Assembly (NCBI GenBank): GCA_029204225.1
Contig: CM055099.1
Location: forward strand, 49,027,731-49,091,730
Origin: Diphasiastrum complanatum
Lineage: Eukaryota; Streptophyta; Lycopodiopsida; Lycopodiales; Lycopodiaceae
Direction of reading: 5' to 3'
Length of the DNA stretch: 64,000 bases
Shown piece by piece: positions 21,980 through 32,949 of this stretch (position 1 is the first letter of the stretch; each line of letters starts with the position of its first letter). The notes under the pieces are model-generated. The model was not told where the DNA came from. It ran no database searches and saw nothing but the letters and a program-made list of their open reading frames with translations. The translations under genes and the position numbers were made by a program.

Positions 21980-23608
21980 ATGGAGTTCGATATGCATGCA
22001 GCAGACGCACCAGTTGCCAATGGATTTTCCTTCCGGGATAGCCGTCAGAGGCCTGAGGGTCCGGCTTCTATATTGGGCATTGGTATAGCCAACCCGCCTC
22101 ACGTTTTCGAGCAGGCCGTGTACCCAGATTTTTTCTTCGACATTAACAATTGCAATGAAAAGACTGAGCTCAAAAAAAAGTTTCAACGTATCTGTAAGCC
22201 ATCTAATTTTCTTTGAGAATCTGCATAATTGCTTGCATTTCACTGTGTTTACTAGGCTGCAGGAAGTGATAAATATTTCACAATCCGAATGAGAATAGCA
22301 GCTTAGATAGAGGAAAAAACTTGGTGAAACGCAATCACTCCAACCGATCTTAGTACATGATACTATTAACTGTGAAAAATCTGCATCATGTGTTGCATAC
22401 CATTGTGCTTATCAGGTCAGTGAAGTAAAAATTTACCTTTTACACTCAAAATGTGTATAACTGCTAAGCGATGAAGGAGCTCAGTAATACATAATTACTT
22501 CCACTAACTATGGTAGAAATGCCAATCAGCCGCCAAGTATCAGCTGTGAATTCTCTTTTTAACTTTTCTTTATGTGCATCTATAGAAGTTATTCTAATTC
22601 TTGAAAGGTGTGGCAGGTGACAGATCTGGCATTAAGAAAAGGCATTTCTTTCTCACCGAGGAGATTCTTAGAGCCAATCCGGCGATGTGTACTTATATGG
22701 GTGGCTCTCTAGACGTGAGACAGGACATCGCCGTTGCAGAGGTACCAAAGCTCGCCAAGGAGGCTGCAATGAAGGCGATCAAGGAATGGGGTCAGCCTAA
22801 ATCCAAAATCACCCACGTTGTATTTGGAACAACGAGCGGAGTTGACATGCCTGGAGCTGATTTTCGTCTCACCAAGCTCCTGGGCCTTCGCCCAGATGTG
22901 AAAAGAGTAATGTTATATCAGCAAGGCTGCTACGCCGGAGCAACCGTAACACGCATCGGGAAAGATCTGGCCGAAAACAACAAAGATGCTCGTGTTCTTG
23001 TAGTGTGCAGTGAGGTAACAGCAGTCACATTCCGAGCACCGAGTGAGACACATCTCGATGGGCTGGTTGGATCTGCGTTATTTGGGGATGGCGCTGCTGC
23101 CCTCATCCTTGGTTCGGATCCTGTCCCAGAGGTGGAGAAGCCCATCTTTGAAATCCATTGGGCTGGAGAGACGATCCTTCCTGACAGCGATGGCGCCATC
23201 AATGGTCATCTAAAAGAAGCTGGGCTGGTATTTCATCTGCTGAAGGATGTACCAGGACTAATATCAAAGAACATAGAAAGGGTCCTGTCAGAGGCATTGA
23301 AATATGCAGGTTCACCAGAATACAATGACATATTTTGGGCTGTTCATCCAGGAGGCCCTGCCATCATTGATCAGATGGAGCAAAAGCTCAAACTCACACA
23401 AGGCAAGATGACAGCGACAAGAGACATTCTGGCAGCTTATGGAAACATGTCAAGTGCTTCAGTGCTTTTTGTGCTGAATCAACTCCGCAAAAGATCACTA
23501 GAGTTGAATCTATCTACCACCGGAGAAGGCTGTGAACTGGGGGTATTGATCGGATTCGGTCCTGGCTTGACCGTGGAGACTCTGGTGCTGAAAAGTACTT
23601 CAATCTAA
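21980..23608 (+). CDS. CHS: Chalcone synthase (type III polyketide synthase), left copy, two exons
   Basis: Condenses p-coumaroyl-CoA with three malonyl-CoA to naringenin chalcone, the first flavonoid step, in the cytosol as a homodimer. Exon 1 is 21,980-22,193; intron 22,194-22,616 (423 bp, GT..AG) splits the Cys72 codon, the conserved CHS intron site; exon 2 is 22,617-23,608. Total 401 residues, about 12 longer at the N-terminus than the alfalfa enzyme. The catalytic triad is complete: Cys176 (YQQGCYAG), His315 (AVHPGGP), Asn348 (YGNMSSAS). Also present are gatekeeper Phe227 and Phe277, the GFGPG loop (384-388), and residues equivalent to alfalfa Thr132, Thr197, Gly256 and Ser338, which favours a true CHS over a stilbene-type enzyme. 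The CoA-site Lys62 equivalent is Arg74, a mild change. ATG chosen: it follows a plausible leader and promoter. A related bryophyte-type polyketide synthase remains possible. Confidence 0.93.
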
Positions 23609-24575
23609 TATGGCTGCCTTCTTAGCTCTACCTTCAGCTTCATAAAATTCTTGAATTATTAGAGCCTTTTATATCTATCCAAATTTTATCTATAAATAAG
23701 AAGCGACCTCCTTAATGATAGTTCTGATAACGCTGTTATACATATCTTCAATTTTTATAGATCTACATGGCATCAAATCCACTAGTATCCTGCTTAAGCT
23801 CTTTTATTGTGATGAGATCTTGACTTATAAAAATCATCATCTACAATTGATAACTATATTCTTATTGAAATTGACTTCTATACCAAGGTATGATGCTTAA
23901 GCTCTTTTATTGTAATGAGATATTGACTTATAACAAGAACTTTGTGGCATACCAAAAAGGCCTTCCATTATTGTGGTGTTTTGAGATTTGTAAGTTTGTG
24001 AAAATTATTTGTTATTTTCTAATTTTACAAATAATCATAGTTATTTTTATATTTGAGTATTTATCATGTCACAAACTTAGAATCAATGGTCACAAAATTA
24101 TGTACAAAATTTTAAATACTAGCTCTACAATATTGCATTCAATTTTCAAAAGTAACGACAAATTTATTATTATAGTATTATAGCTTAATATAAAATTTTT
24201 ACAATTTATATTCACGAAAGTAGTAAATTTCACGATGTAATATTTCCAATTTCATGATGCACATTCACAATTGCAGAAAATGAATATCACAATTCATTGT
24301 GTATGAATTGATGAAAGTATTGATAAATTTTATTGTTCTCAATTTCACGATTAAATTCACAAAAATGGTCACAATTTGTGCAATAAGACACTGACAAATG
24401 ACCACAAATATCATGATTGAGTACTCATTAATTTCATAATTCGATATAATTGATGAAATTCACATTTGTTATAAAAAAAAAGTCACAATTTTAATATGTA
24501 GAAAAATTGCTATCTTTTATTCACAATTGCAGTATTAAAAATAAGTCACGATCAAAGTATTCCGAGTATCATGAT
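23609..24575 (+). other. AT-rich 3' flank of CHS, nearly identical in both arms
   Basis: Contains the presumed 3' UTR (AT-rich, TATAAATAAG near 23,690). Further on are many degenerate TTCACAATT / TTTCACGAT words, with a repeated ATCATGATTGAGTACTCA at about 24,408 and 24,569. Short ORFs here (23,715-23,900, 23,890-24,183) are identical in the other arm but low-complexity, so they are not called. Only about three differences from the right arm were found by eye. Confidence 0.6.
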
Positions 24576-24605
24576 TGAGTACTCACTAACTTGTGGTGGA
24601 TGATC

Positions 24606-25251
24606 TGTGAAGGATTTCAGATCATTCAAGATCCAATCCATGTCCCTGATCTTTGGTTACAGTAAGGAGCAAACCAACAATCCTAACAATGTAGAAAAAC
24701 CAGAATCTACATACAAAATGAGATGCAAACTCTAAGAGATACTGATCAAACATGAACCAAAACATAAAATATGTTTGTTGTCCGTACAATTACAGTACCC
24801 TACTATATTTCACACGTGTGGAACCGAAAATAGCAAAATATGAGCATTCTACACACAAGATTTCAAGATATCATCAAGAGAGTGCACCAATGAGTAGTAG
24901 AACCCAGAAAGAACCATGTATAATGATGAAATGGGAGAGAGAAGATGTGTCTCTCCATGAGTTACATCCTTTTATAGCAGGTCCAAACCCTATTTGGCCA
25001 CTTGGCTTTCCCTCCAAAATGTAAACCCTACTATTTTGGGGACTAGATTCAATGTACCCAAAGTTCAAATTTGATTCTCTCTCAAACTCGACTCCAACTT
25101 TTTCACACTTTCAAAAAGTGTTTATTGAATGTATTTTAAACTAATATAACTTCAAAAAGTTTATCTCTAAGTCTAAAATGAGTTTTGGCCTCATATAGAC
25201 AATTTACCAAAATACGACTAGACTAGACTAAACTAGTTGAAATCTCTTACA
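24606..25251 (-). repeat. 3' LTR of loop Copia element
   Basis: 646 bp, TG..CA ends. The purine-rich stretch expected before a 3' LTR is visible on the minus strand just inside (complement of CTCCCTCTTC at 25,252 onward). Confidence 0.85.
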
Positions 25252-26244
25252 CTCCCTCTTCAACTAGTTTTGGCATAGTTTTGACCATACTACTTTGATC
25301 CAAATTTAGAATGATCTCCATCCTAAGTATAGATATCCTTTCTAAGGTTCTAAAGTATCTTCCATAATTGATATAGAGAATAGTGTCCAAATTGGATGCT
25401 TCACTATCTATTACATCAATTTTACACATCAAGATATAACTAGAACATGAAGAACCAAATAGAATGTAAATGAAATGATTCTTCCATGCTTCAAACTTTG
25501 AACTCTCTGGAAAATTACAGCATTCGAACAATAAATGTTAGTGATGACCATTTGCTTGCTTGTCTCCTCCAACTTTGTCCTTTCTTGATATGTCTCCACC
25601 ACAAAACTCCATGAATGAGCCTCCATCTCCATCTTGCCACAAGAAACCATCAAACCTTGGAAATCCATGAGTAGGTGCGTACATTAATGATGCAAATCCA
25701 TCACCACATTACTCCATAAACCAAGTAGGTTGCACTAGTCCATCTTCAAGATCTACTTGACACAAGAAAATGACCATGAATTCACCAAAAATTGAAAATC
25801 TCCAAACATTGGCATCAAGTAACTCTACACTTGAGAACTTGATCATGGATGAGTGATATAACGAACCTCTAATACCTTCATTTCCATTAGCAAAACCAGC
25901 CAAGAATGCTAATACAACTCCAACAATAAGACATTGCAAGACAATGTAGCTAGTTTGTCCATATCTTGTCAATTTGCACACATCCACATGAAATAGCTCA
26001 AACATGAGACAGACCAAGTAAAGTAAACTTGAACAACACTTCATTGCTGCTCCTTTTACCTTATTTGAGTCTTCAATAACTGCAAAAACAGATCCATAAC
26101 ATCTTTGCCAATTACCTCTCCTTTGATGCTCTTGACTAGCTCCAAATTGCCACCTTTCCTTTTGTGTTGTTGAAGCCCTTTGAGACCAACCTCTTGGTCT
26201 TCCTCTTGACCATCAAAGTCATTGAACAAACTTTGTTTTCTAGA

Positions 26245-27494
26245 TCAATTACTTGCTTTTCCAGTATGAAAACTATGAGAACCAATATCCACTTGCATAG
26301 CATCATCTACACAAGCCAAAACATGTGAGTAAAGCAAAGTGAGTCGCTTCCACTTGATTTCAGACCTGAACCTTTGGAAATACTCCCTCTCAAACATATG
26401 ATCTAGATCCAACAAGATCTCATCAATGCTTGATCTTGAATTTTCAGAAAGGTTAATGAAAACAATGTCACCAATGTCTCCATCATAAATCAAAAGATAG
26501 ATTCCAAACTTTCCATCCAACATGAAGTAGAGTAGGTGAAGATGAGTATCAAACCTAATAAATTCAGCCTTCTTGAATCCATAAAAAACCTCAATAAGCT
26601 CACCAATGAGATCTCCCTTGCCTTGAAGAAATTGCCTCTCGATTTGCTCCATGTAGTCTTCTCCAACCAACCTTTTGCCATCTCGATCATGAGTGATCAA
26701 TTCACAATCATAGAATCCTTTGAGTTGATGAAGAGATGTGAGATCCATGCCTTCGATCTTCCCAAGAACCAATCTTCCATTGCTCTTTCCTTCATAAGAC
26801 TCCCTCTTAATGATTGCATCATAAGAAGTAGAAACCTCAAAGACATTAGAAGCCATGAAAAAAATGATTAGTACCTTCAACATAAGGATGATTGAAGTAC
26901 TCTCTTTTTTCAAACAGGAATTTCTATTCAATGATTTAGGTAATGACTCATATGATAATGATTCTTCCTCACTATCATTCAAAGAACTTCCTACTTTGAG
27001 CTCTTCACATACTTCTTGTCTTCTTGACTTGTGACTATCTCCCTCACCAAGTCTCTTGATAGAACCATTTGATCTCTCTCTTTATGAAGACATGTGACTC
27101 CACTTGCTACAAAAATGACTTTCTTGGACTCATCACAAAAGAATGTAGAAGAACCATCTCCTTCATGAATGCACCTAGCAACATCTTTTTCCATATGATC
27201 AAAGAAATCATTAACAACAATCTTTTCCAAAGAAGAACCTTCACCTCCATTGATGAAGTTAGCTCTTTCCTTACCTTTTGCATGCTTGCACTTGCCATGA
27301 AGAACCATTGAAACACCATCATTATCCTCAAGACTAGCCAAGCTAGCACAAAGATGAACGTCTTTAAGAAGCATATCAGATCTTGACCTAGATCTAGCAT
27401 AAGGAAGCTTTTTAGACTTTGCATAAGATCCACCAATCTTATTGATGCTAAAAGAGAACTTTGGAAAGTTGAGACGATGTAGACTTGGATTCAT
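26245..27494 (-). pseudogene. Degenerate internal ORFs of loop Copia element
   Basis: Two open segments: 26,991-27,494 (167 residues; INKIGGSYAKSKKLPYARSR, then GKCKHAKGKERANFINGGE) and 26,245-26,982 (245 residues; LHQLKGFYDCELITHDRDGK, GELIEVFYGFKKAEFIRFD). Both have relatives in the 13-14.4 kb relic, so they belong to this Copia family, but neither shows reverse transcriptase, RNase H or integrase motifs. What these open frames encode, if anything, is unknown. Confidence 0.55.
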
Positions 27495-27776
27495 AAAGCT
27501 TCTTCAAAGCTTCCCAAGCCTCCAAAGGTGATGTGCACTTACCAACTTAAGAAGTTCGTTGGTAACATTCATCTTAATCATGTGTAGAGCTTTCTTTGCT
27601 CTCTTGTCATACCTCACTTGATCTTGAGGTGCTTGAGGCCTCTCCTCCACACCTACAACAATCTCCATCAACTCATTCATCTCCAATAAGGACTCCATCC
27701 TCACCTTCCAAGTAGAATAGTTGATTGAGGTAAGCCTATCATTGCTCTCCAACATAAAGCCTCCACTTGTAGCCAT
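27495..27776 (-). pseudogene. Copia gag, N-terminal fragment
   Basis: Starts MATSGGFMLESNDRLTSINY at 27,776 and keeps STWKVRMESLLEMNELMEIV and DKRAKKALHMIKMNVTNELL. It stops after about 90 residues. The gag reading continues in another frame to ESKST near 27,483, then joins sequence from much further downstream, so the rest of gag, the zinc knuckle and the protease were deleted. Confidence 0.8.
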
Positions 27777-28298
27777 GTTGAAGTGACCTGATCTTCTCTT
27801 TCAACCTGTTCCAATGCACAAAGCACTCTCTTGAATGTCAACAAATGAACTCAAGAAGAAATCACAAAGATATGGAACCTCTCAAATCTCTTCTAGCACT
27901 TCTAGCTAGAAAATCAACACATAGAATAGTGAGATCTTGATCAACCTATGATCTATCCTCAACCTAATGATTCTTGCCACTTACTAAGATTGAAACACAC
28001 TCAAATGAAGTTAGGTAACCTCACAAACTAGAGATCCAATCAAAATTAGGGTTTTGACAAAATCACAAAAAAATGAATATCTCAAATTCTACATGCAATT
28101 TCTAGAAACTTGATATATCTTCTTGTAGTATAATCCTATATTGAGATTTGACCTACAAAAGATCAATTCTACACATGCAAAAATGCTAATTTTTGAGTAG
28201 AGATCAATCTAGCATGCTCTAGCATTGGTAACTCCTCCAAATATTTGCTAAAGATGGCTAATCCTTTCATAACCTGAAACACAAGAGCTCTGATACCA

Positions 28299-28952
28299 TG
28301 TGAAGAATTTCAAATCATTCAAGATCCAATCCATGTCCCTGATCTTTGGTTTCAGTAAGGAGCAAACCAACAATCCTGCCAATGTAGAAAAATCAACATC
28401 TACATACAAAATGAGATGCAAACTCTAAGAGATACTGATGAAACATGAACCGAAACATAAAATATGTTTGCTGTCTGTACAATTACAGTACCCTACTATG
28501 TGACACATGTGTGGAACCGAAAATAGCAAAATATGAGCATTCTACACACAAGATTGCAAGATATCGTCAAGAGAGTGCACCAACGAGTAGTAGAACCCAA
28601 AGAGGACCATGTATAATGATGAAATGAGAGAGAGAAGAGAGAAGATGTGTCTCTCCACGAGTTACATCCTTTTATAACAGGTCCAAACCCTATTTGGCCA
28701 CTTGGCTTTCCCTCCAAAATGTAAACCCTACTATTTTGGGGACTAGATTCAATATACCCAAAGTTCAAATTTGAATCTCTCTCAAACTTGACTACCAACT
28801 TTCCCACACTTTCAAAAAGTGTTTATTGAATGTATTCTAGACTAATATAACTTCAAAAAGTTTATCTCTAAGTCTAAAATGAGTTTTGGCCTCATATAGA
28901 CAATTTACCAAAATATGACTAAACTAGACTAAACTAGTTGAAATCTCTCACA
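28299..28952 (-). repeat. 5' LTR of loop Copia element
   Basis: 654 bp, followed on the minus strand by the primer-binding site. It has a short AGAGAAG insertion (near 28,630) relative to its partner. Confidence 0.85.
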
Positions 28953-28957
28953 CGATC

Positions 28958-29165
28958 CATCATCAGCTTTTGGTGTAATTGGTTTCACCGCCCATGTGGT
29001 TGGATCGATCTTTACAACCTGCTCCCTGTATTCAAAGCTGAGTTTTCCAATTTTCCAGTTGTGAACCACTTGCGCAGTCCTCAACCACGGTCTAGTAAAT
29101 CGCAGTAGGCAGATGGGAACTTTGGTATATTGTAGGGTCGATGTTCTCATGTCGTAGTAGCCCTC
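28958..29165 (-). pseudogene. Gypsy retropepsin C-terminal scrap
   Basis: The minus strand reads RPWLRTAQVVHNWKIGKLSF followed by EYREQVVKIDPTTWAVKPI, which matches the end of the plant Gypsy protease (usual wording LLGRPWLR..A...W). The Copia element was inserted into or next to this piece. Only about 65 residues remain. Confidence 0.65.
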
Positions 29166-29615
29166 CCACCTATCAACAAGGGTTAGAACACTGGAAAGGT
29201 AGCTAACTGTGCATAGATGCTACTTTTAGATAGTTCTCTATTTTTTTCCTAACACTAACACCACTAACACTACTCACCCCTAACTCTACTCCACTAAACT
29301 AACATTCATCATGATTTTGTGAAGGGAAGGGAGAGTAGAAGAGAGTGAGGGAGAGAAAGAGAGAAAGGGGGAGAGAGATTTGAGATGGAGGTTAGCTCAA
29401 ATGCTCAATATCATTGCTTATGGAAAAACATTAACTAGTAAACCTTAAAATAAAGAGAGACGTTGATCATTGAGAGAGAGAGTTAAAATAGCAATGATCG
29501 ACTTATACAGTGCTTTCTAATTTTGATGGCACCACGTGTGCCCAGTTTTAGAATTATCGGGCCGTCTTTCTTTTACGAGCCCTTTCAATGCTCTTAAGCA
29601 ATTTTATCTTTGTAC
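29166..29615. other. No recognisable gene; purine-rich stretch
   Basis: 29,320-29,390 is a plus-strand AG-rich run (GAGAGTGAGGGAGAGAAAG type). Otherwise nothing was seen. Confidence 0.5.
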
Positions 29616-29619
29616 TTGC

Positions 29620-29924
29620 TGATTAGTGTGAATATACAATGTGAATTCTTCTATCAGAAGCTACAAACCTTGGAAGAACTGAGATGAAAAATGCATGATA
29701 TGAGTTGCCATCCTCCACTTGCTTTTCTTTTTTCACATATGTGAGCCTCCTTGGTTTGGATATCTCTCTCATAGATCTTCTTGGTGTAATAGCTTGAAGA
29801 TGCTCCTTCTCAAGCCTCGACCCCTCCACATCTTGATTGTCTTGGAACCGGACTACTTCGCAGTGTTCGTGAGCAAGCCATTTCTAAGTGGAAGCTTAAA
29901 TATGACAAAGCTTTCGCCTTGATC

Positions 29925-29927
<3 letters not shown>
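29620..29927 (-). pseudogene. Possible B3-domain gene scrap
   Basis: In minus orientation from the (TC)n tract the reading is GDQGESFVIFKLPL, which resembles the end of a plant B3 DNA-binding domain (GD.FVF.L). After a frame shift comes EVVRFQDNQDVEGSRLEKEH, and a basic linker leads to NSYHAFFISVLPRF, which resembles the start of a second B3 domain. A CCAAG|GTTTGT junction at the end could be a splice donor. It could be part of a two-B3 (REM-like) gene that was broken, but the evidence is short-motif resemblance only. Confidence 0.25.

Positions 29928-29990
<63 letters not shown>
29928..29990 (+). repeat. (TC)n microsatellite
   Basis: About 63 bp of uninterrupted TC repeats. Confidence 0.97.
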
Positions 29991-29997
<7 letters not shown>

Positions 29998-30000
29998 TAC

Positions 30001-30200
30001 CACTTTACTGAAACATGAATATCGTGAATATTGAAACGTGAATACTGAAACGTGAATATCGTGAAACATGAATATCGTGAATACTTTGAATACTGATCAT
30101 GAAACTCTGAATATGATCGTGATACTTCGATATTGATCGTGAACTCTGAATACTAGTCATGATACTTTGAATATTGATCATGATACTCTAAATACTTTGA
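30001..30200 (+). repeat. Degenerate short tandem array at inner edge of right arm
   Basis: Repeats of GAATATCGTGAATACTGAAACG and GATCGTGATACTTTGAATA type, about 20-23 bp each. The inner breakpoint of the inverted repeat (30,177) lies inside this array. Confidence 0.75.
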
Positions 30201-31143
30201 TCGTGACTTATTTTTAATACTGCAATTGTGAATAAAAGATAGCAATTTTTCTACATACTAAAATTGTGACTTTTTTTTTATAACAAATGTGAATTTCATC
30301 AATTATATCGAATTATGAAATTAATGAGTACTCAATCATGATATTTGTGGTCATTTGTCAGTGTCTAATTGCACAAATTGTGACCATTTTTGTGAATTTA
30401 ATCGTGAAATTGAGAACAATAAAATTTATCAATACTTTCATCAATTCATACACAATGAATTGTGATATTCATTTTCTGCAATTGTGAATGTGCATCATGA
30501 AATTGGAAATATTACATCGTGAAATTTACTACTTTCGTGAATATAAATTGTAAAAATTTTATATTAAGCTATAATACTATAATAATAAATTTGTCGTTAC
30601 TTTTGAAAATTGAATGCAATATTGTAGAGCTAGTATTTAAAATTTTGTACATAATTTTGTGACCATTGATTCTAAGTTTGTGACATGATAAATACTCAAA
30701 TATAAAAATAACTATGATTATTTGTAAAATTAGAAAATAACAAATAATTTTCACAAACTTACAAATCTCAAAACACCACAATAATGGAAGGCCTTTTTGG
30801 TATGCCACAAAGTTCTTGTTATAAGTCAATATCTCATTACAATAAAAGAGCTTAAGCATCATACCTTGGTATAGAAGTCAATTTCAATAAGAATATAGTT
30901 ATCAATTGTAGATGATGATTTTTATAAGTCAAGATCTCATCACAATAAAAGAGCTTAAGCAGGATACTAGTGGATTTGATGCCATGTAGATCTATAAAAA
31001 TTGAAGATATGTATAATAGCGTTATCAGAACTATCATTAAGGAGGTCGCTTCTTATTTATAGATAAAATTTGGATAGATATAAAAGGCTCTAATAATTCA
31101 AGAATTTTATGAAGCTGAAGGTAGAGCTAAGAAGGCAGCCATA

Positions 31144-32772
31144 TTAGATTGAAGTACTTTTCAGCACCAGAGTCTCCACGGTCAAGCCAGGACCGAATCC
31201 GATCAATACCCCCAGTTCACAGCCTTCTCCGGTGGTGGATAGATTCAACTCTAGTGATCTTTTGCGGAGTTGATTCAGCACAAAAAGCACTGAAGCACTT
31301 GACATGTTTCCATAAGCTGCCAGAATGTCTCTTGTCGCTGTCATCTTGCCTTGTGTGAGTTTGAGCTTTTGCTCCATCTGATCAATGATGGCAGGGCCTC
31401 CTGGATGAACAGCCCAAAATATGTCATTGTATTCTGGTGAACCTGCATATTTCAATGCCTCTGACAGGACCCTTTCTATGTTCTTTGATATTAGTCCTGG
31501 TACATCCTTCAGCAGATGAAATACCAGCCCAGCTTCTTTTAGATGACCATTGATGGCGCCATCGCTGTCAGGAAGGATCGTCTCTCCAGCCCAATGGATT
31601 TCAAAGATGGGCTTCTCCACCTCTGGGACAGGATCCGAACCAAGGATGAGGGCAGCAGCGCCATCCCCAAATAACGCAGATCCAACCAGCCCATCGAGAT
31701 GTGTCTCACTCGGTGCTCGGAATGTGACTGCTGTTACCTCACTGCACACTACAAGAACACGAGCATCTTTGTTGTTTTCGGCCAGATCTTTCCCGATGCG
31801 TGTTACGGTTGCTCCGGCGTAGCAGCCTTGCTGATATAACATTACTCTTTTCACATCTGGGCGAAGGCCCAGGAGCTTGGTGAGACGAAAATCAGCTCCA
31901 GGCATGTCAACTCCGCTCGTTGTTCCAAATACAACGTGGGTGATTTTGGATTTAGGCTGACCCCATTCCTTGATCGCCTTCATTGCAGCCTCCTTGGCGA
32001 GCTTTGGTACCTCTGCAACGGCGATGTCCTGTCTCACGTCTAGAGAGCCACCCATATAAGTACACATCGCCGGATTGGCTCTAAGAATCTCCTCGGTGAG
32101 AAAGAAATGCCTTTTCTTAATGCCAGATCTGTCACCTGCCACACCTTTCAAGAATTAGAATAACTTCTATAGATGCACATAAAGAAAAGTTAAAAAGAGA
32201 ATTCACAGCTGATACTTGGCGGCTGATTGGCATTTCTACCATAGTTAGTGGAAGTAATTATGTATTACTGAGCTCCTTCATCGCTTAGCAGTTATACACA
32301 TTTTGAGTGTAAAAGGTAAATTTTTACTTCACTGACCTGATAAGCACAATGGTATGCAACACATGATGCAGATAATTCACAGTTGATAGTATCATGTACT
32401 AAGATCGGTTGGAGTGATTGCGTTTCACCAAGTTTTTTCCTCTATCTAAGCTGCTATTCTCATTTGGATTGTGAAATGTTTATCACTTCCTGCAGCCTAG
32501 TAAACACAGTGAAATGCAAGCAATTATGCAGATTCTCAAAGAAAATTAGATGGCTTACAGATACGTTGAAACTTTTTTTTGAGCTCAGTCTTTTTATTGC
32601 AATTGTTAATGTCGAAGAAAAAATCTGGGTACACGGCCTGCTCGAAAACGTGAGGCGGGTTGGCTATACCAATGCCCAATATAGAAGCCGGACCCTCAGG
32701 CCTCTGACGGCTCTGCCGGAAGGAAAATCCATTGGCAACTGGTGCGTCTGCTGCATGCACATCGAACTCCAT
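31144..32772 (-). CDS. CHS: Chalcone synthase (type III polyketide synthase), right copy, two exons
   Basis: Minus-strand twin of the left gene: exon 1 is 32,772-32,559, intron 32,558-32,136 (423 bp, same length), exon 2 is 32,135-31,144, encoding 401 residues. The exon 2 protein is identical to the left copy, including Cys176, His315, Asn348 and GFGPG. Exon 1 differs at three residues: Met5Val, Asp20Gln (two base changes in one codon) and Glu60Lys. None is an active-site position. About five intron differences were seen. No stop, frameshift or splice-site damage was found, so it should be functional if transcribed. The two genes converge, with their stop codons about 7.5 kb apart across the loop. 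Read-through from either would transcribe the other in antisense. Confidence 0.93.
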
Positions 32773-32919
32773 TTTCTAATCAAACAGTACACTCTTTGAG
32801 GAGCTTGTCAGATACAATCTAGCAGCTAAATCCAACAAGATAGAGAAAACATGTTATAGACCACCTTCTACTGCTAGGCTGCATACATCTGACCAGCGCA
32901 AATGCAATTGCGTAGAGCT

Positions 32920-32944
32920 CTTTTATGCTCTTACCCTACCTACC
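32920..32944 (-). promoter_or_regulatory. CHS core promoter, right copy
   Basis: Minus strand: TATA-like CATAAAAG (32,927-32,920) and the MYB AC element ACCTACC (plus-strand 32,938-32,944), with the same spacing to the ATG as in the left gene. Confidence 0.5.
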
Positions 32945-32949
32945 CGTCT

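Larger units (their letters stand above)
14034..24575 (+). repeat. Left arm of large inverted repeat (10.5 kb)
   Basis: Inverted partner of 30,177-45,236. The outer limit is where the shared CTAAATT ends (14,034 / 45,236). The inner limit is where AGTATCATGAT ends (24,575 / 30,177). Contents from outside in: Copia relic, Gypsy relic, second retropepsin relic, CHS gene. Compared with the right arm it lacks two blocks (right-arm 39,631-41,118 and about 41,525-44,423) and several short segments, which accounts for the 4.5-kb length difference. Confidence 0.93.
24606..28952 (-). mobile_element. Defective Copia LTR retrotransposon in the loop
   Basis: Bounded by LTRs 24,606-25,251 and 28,299-28,952, both TGTGAAG(G/A)ATTTC...CTCNCACA. 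The primer-binding site (minus strand TGGTATCAGAGC) is at 28,287-28,298. Flanks TGATC (24,601-24,605) and CGATC (28,953-28,957) form a 4-of-5 target-site duplication. The 3-kb interior has a gag start and later broken ORFs, with no reverse transcriptase or integrase seen, so it is non-autonomous. The LTRs differ by several percent, so the insertion is not recent. Confidence 0.88.

Noticed and set aside
22930-23202. 90-residue ORF opposite CHS exon 2 (and 31,550-31,822)
   Set aside because: Antisense shadow of the CHS frame.
23715-24183. Small ORFs downstream of CHS conserved in both arms (61 and 97 residues)
   Set aside because: Identity reflects the duplicated DNA as a whole. The peptides are low-complexity and AT-driven with no motif.
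31144-32772. Right CHS as a pseudogene
   Set aside because: No stop or frameshift, splice sites intact, and all catalytic residues present.
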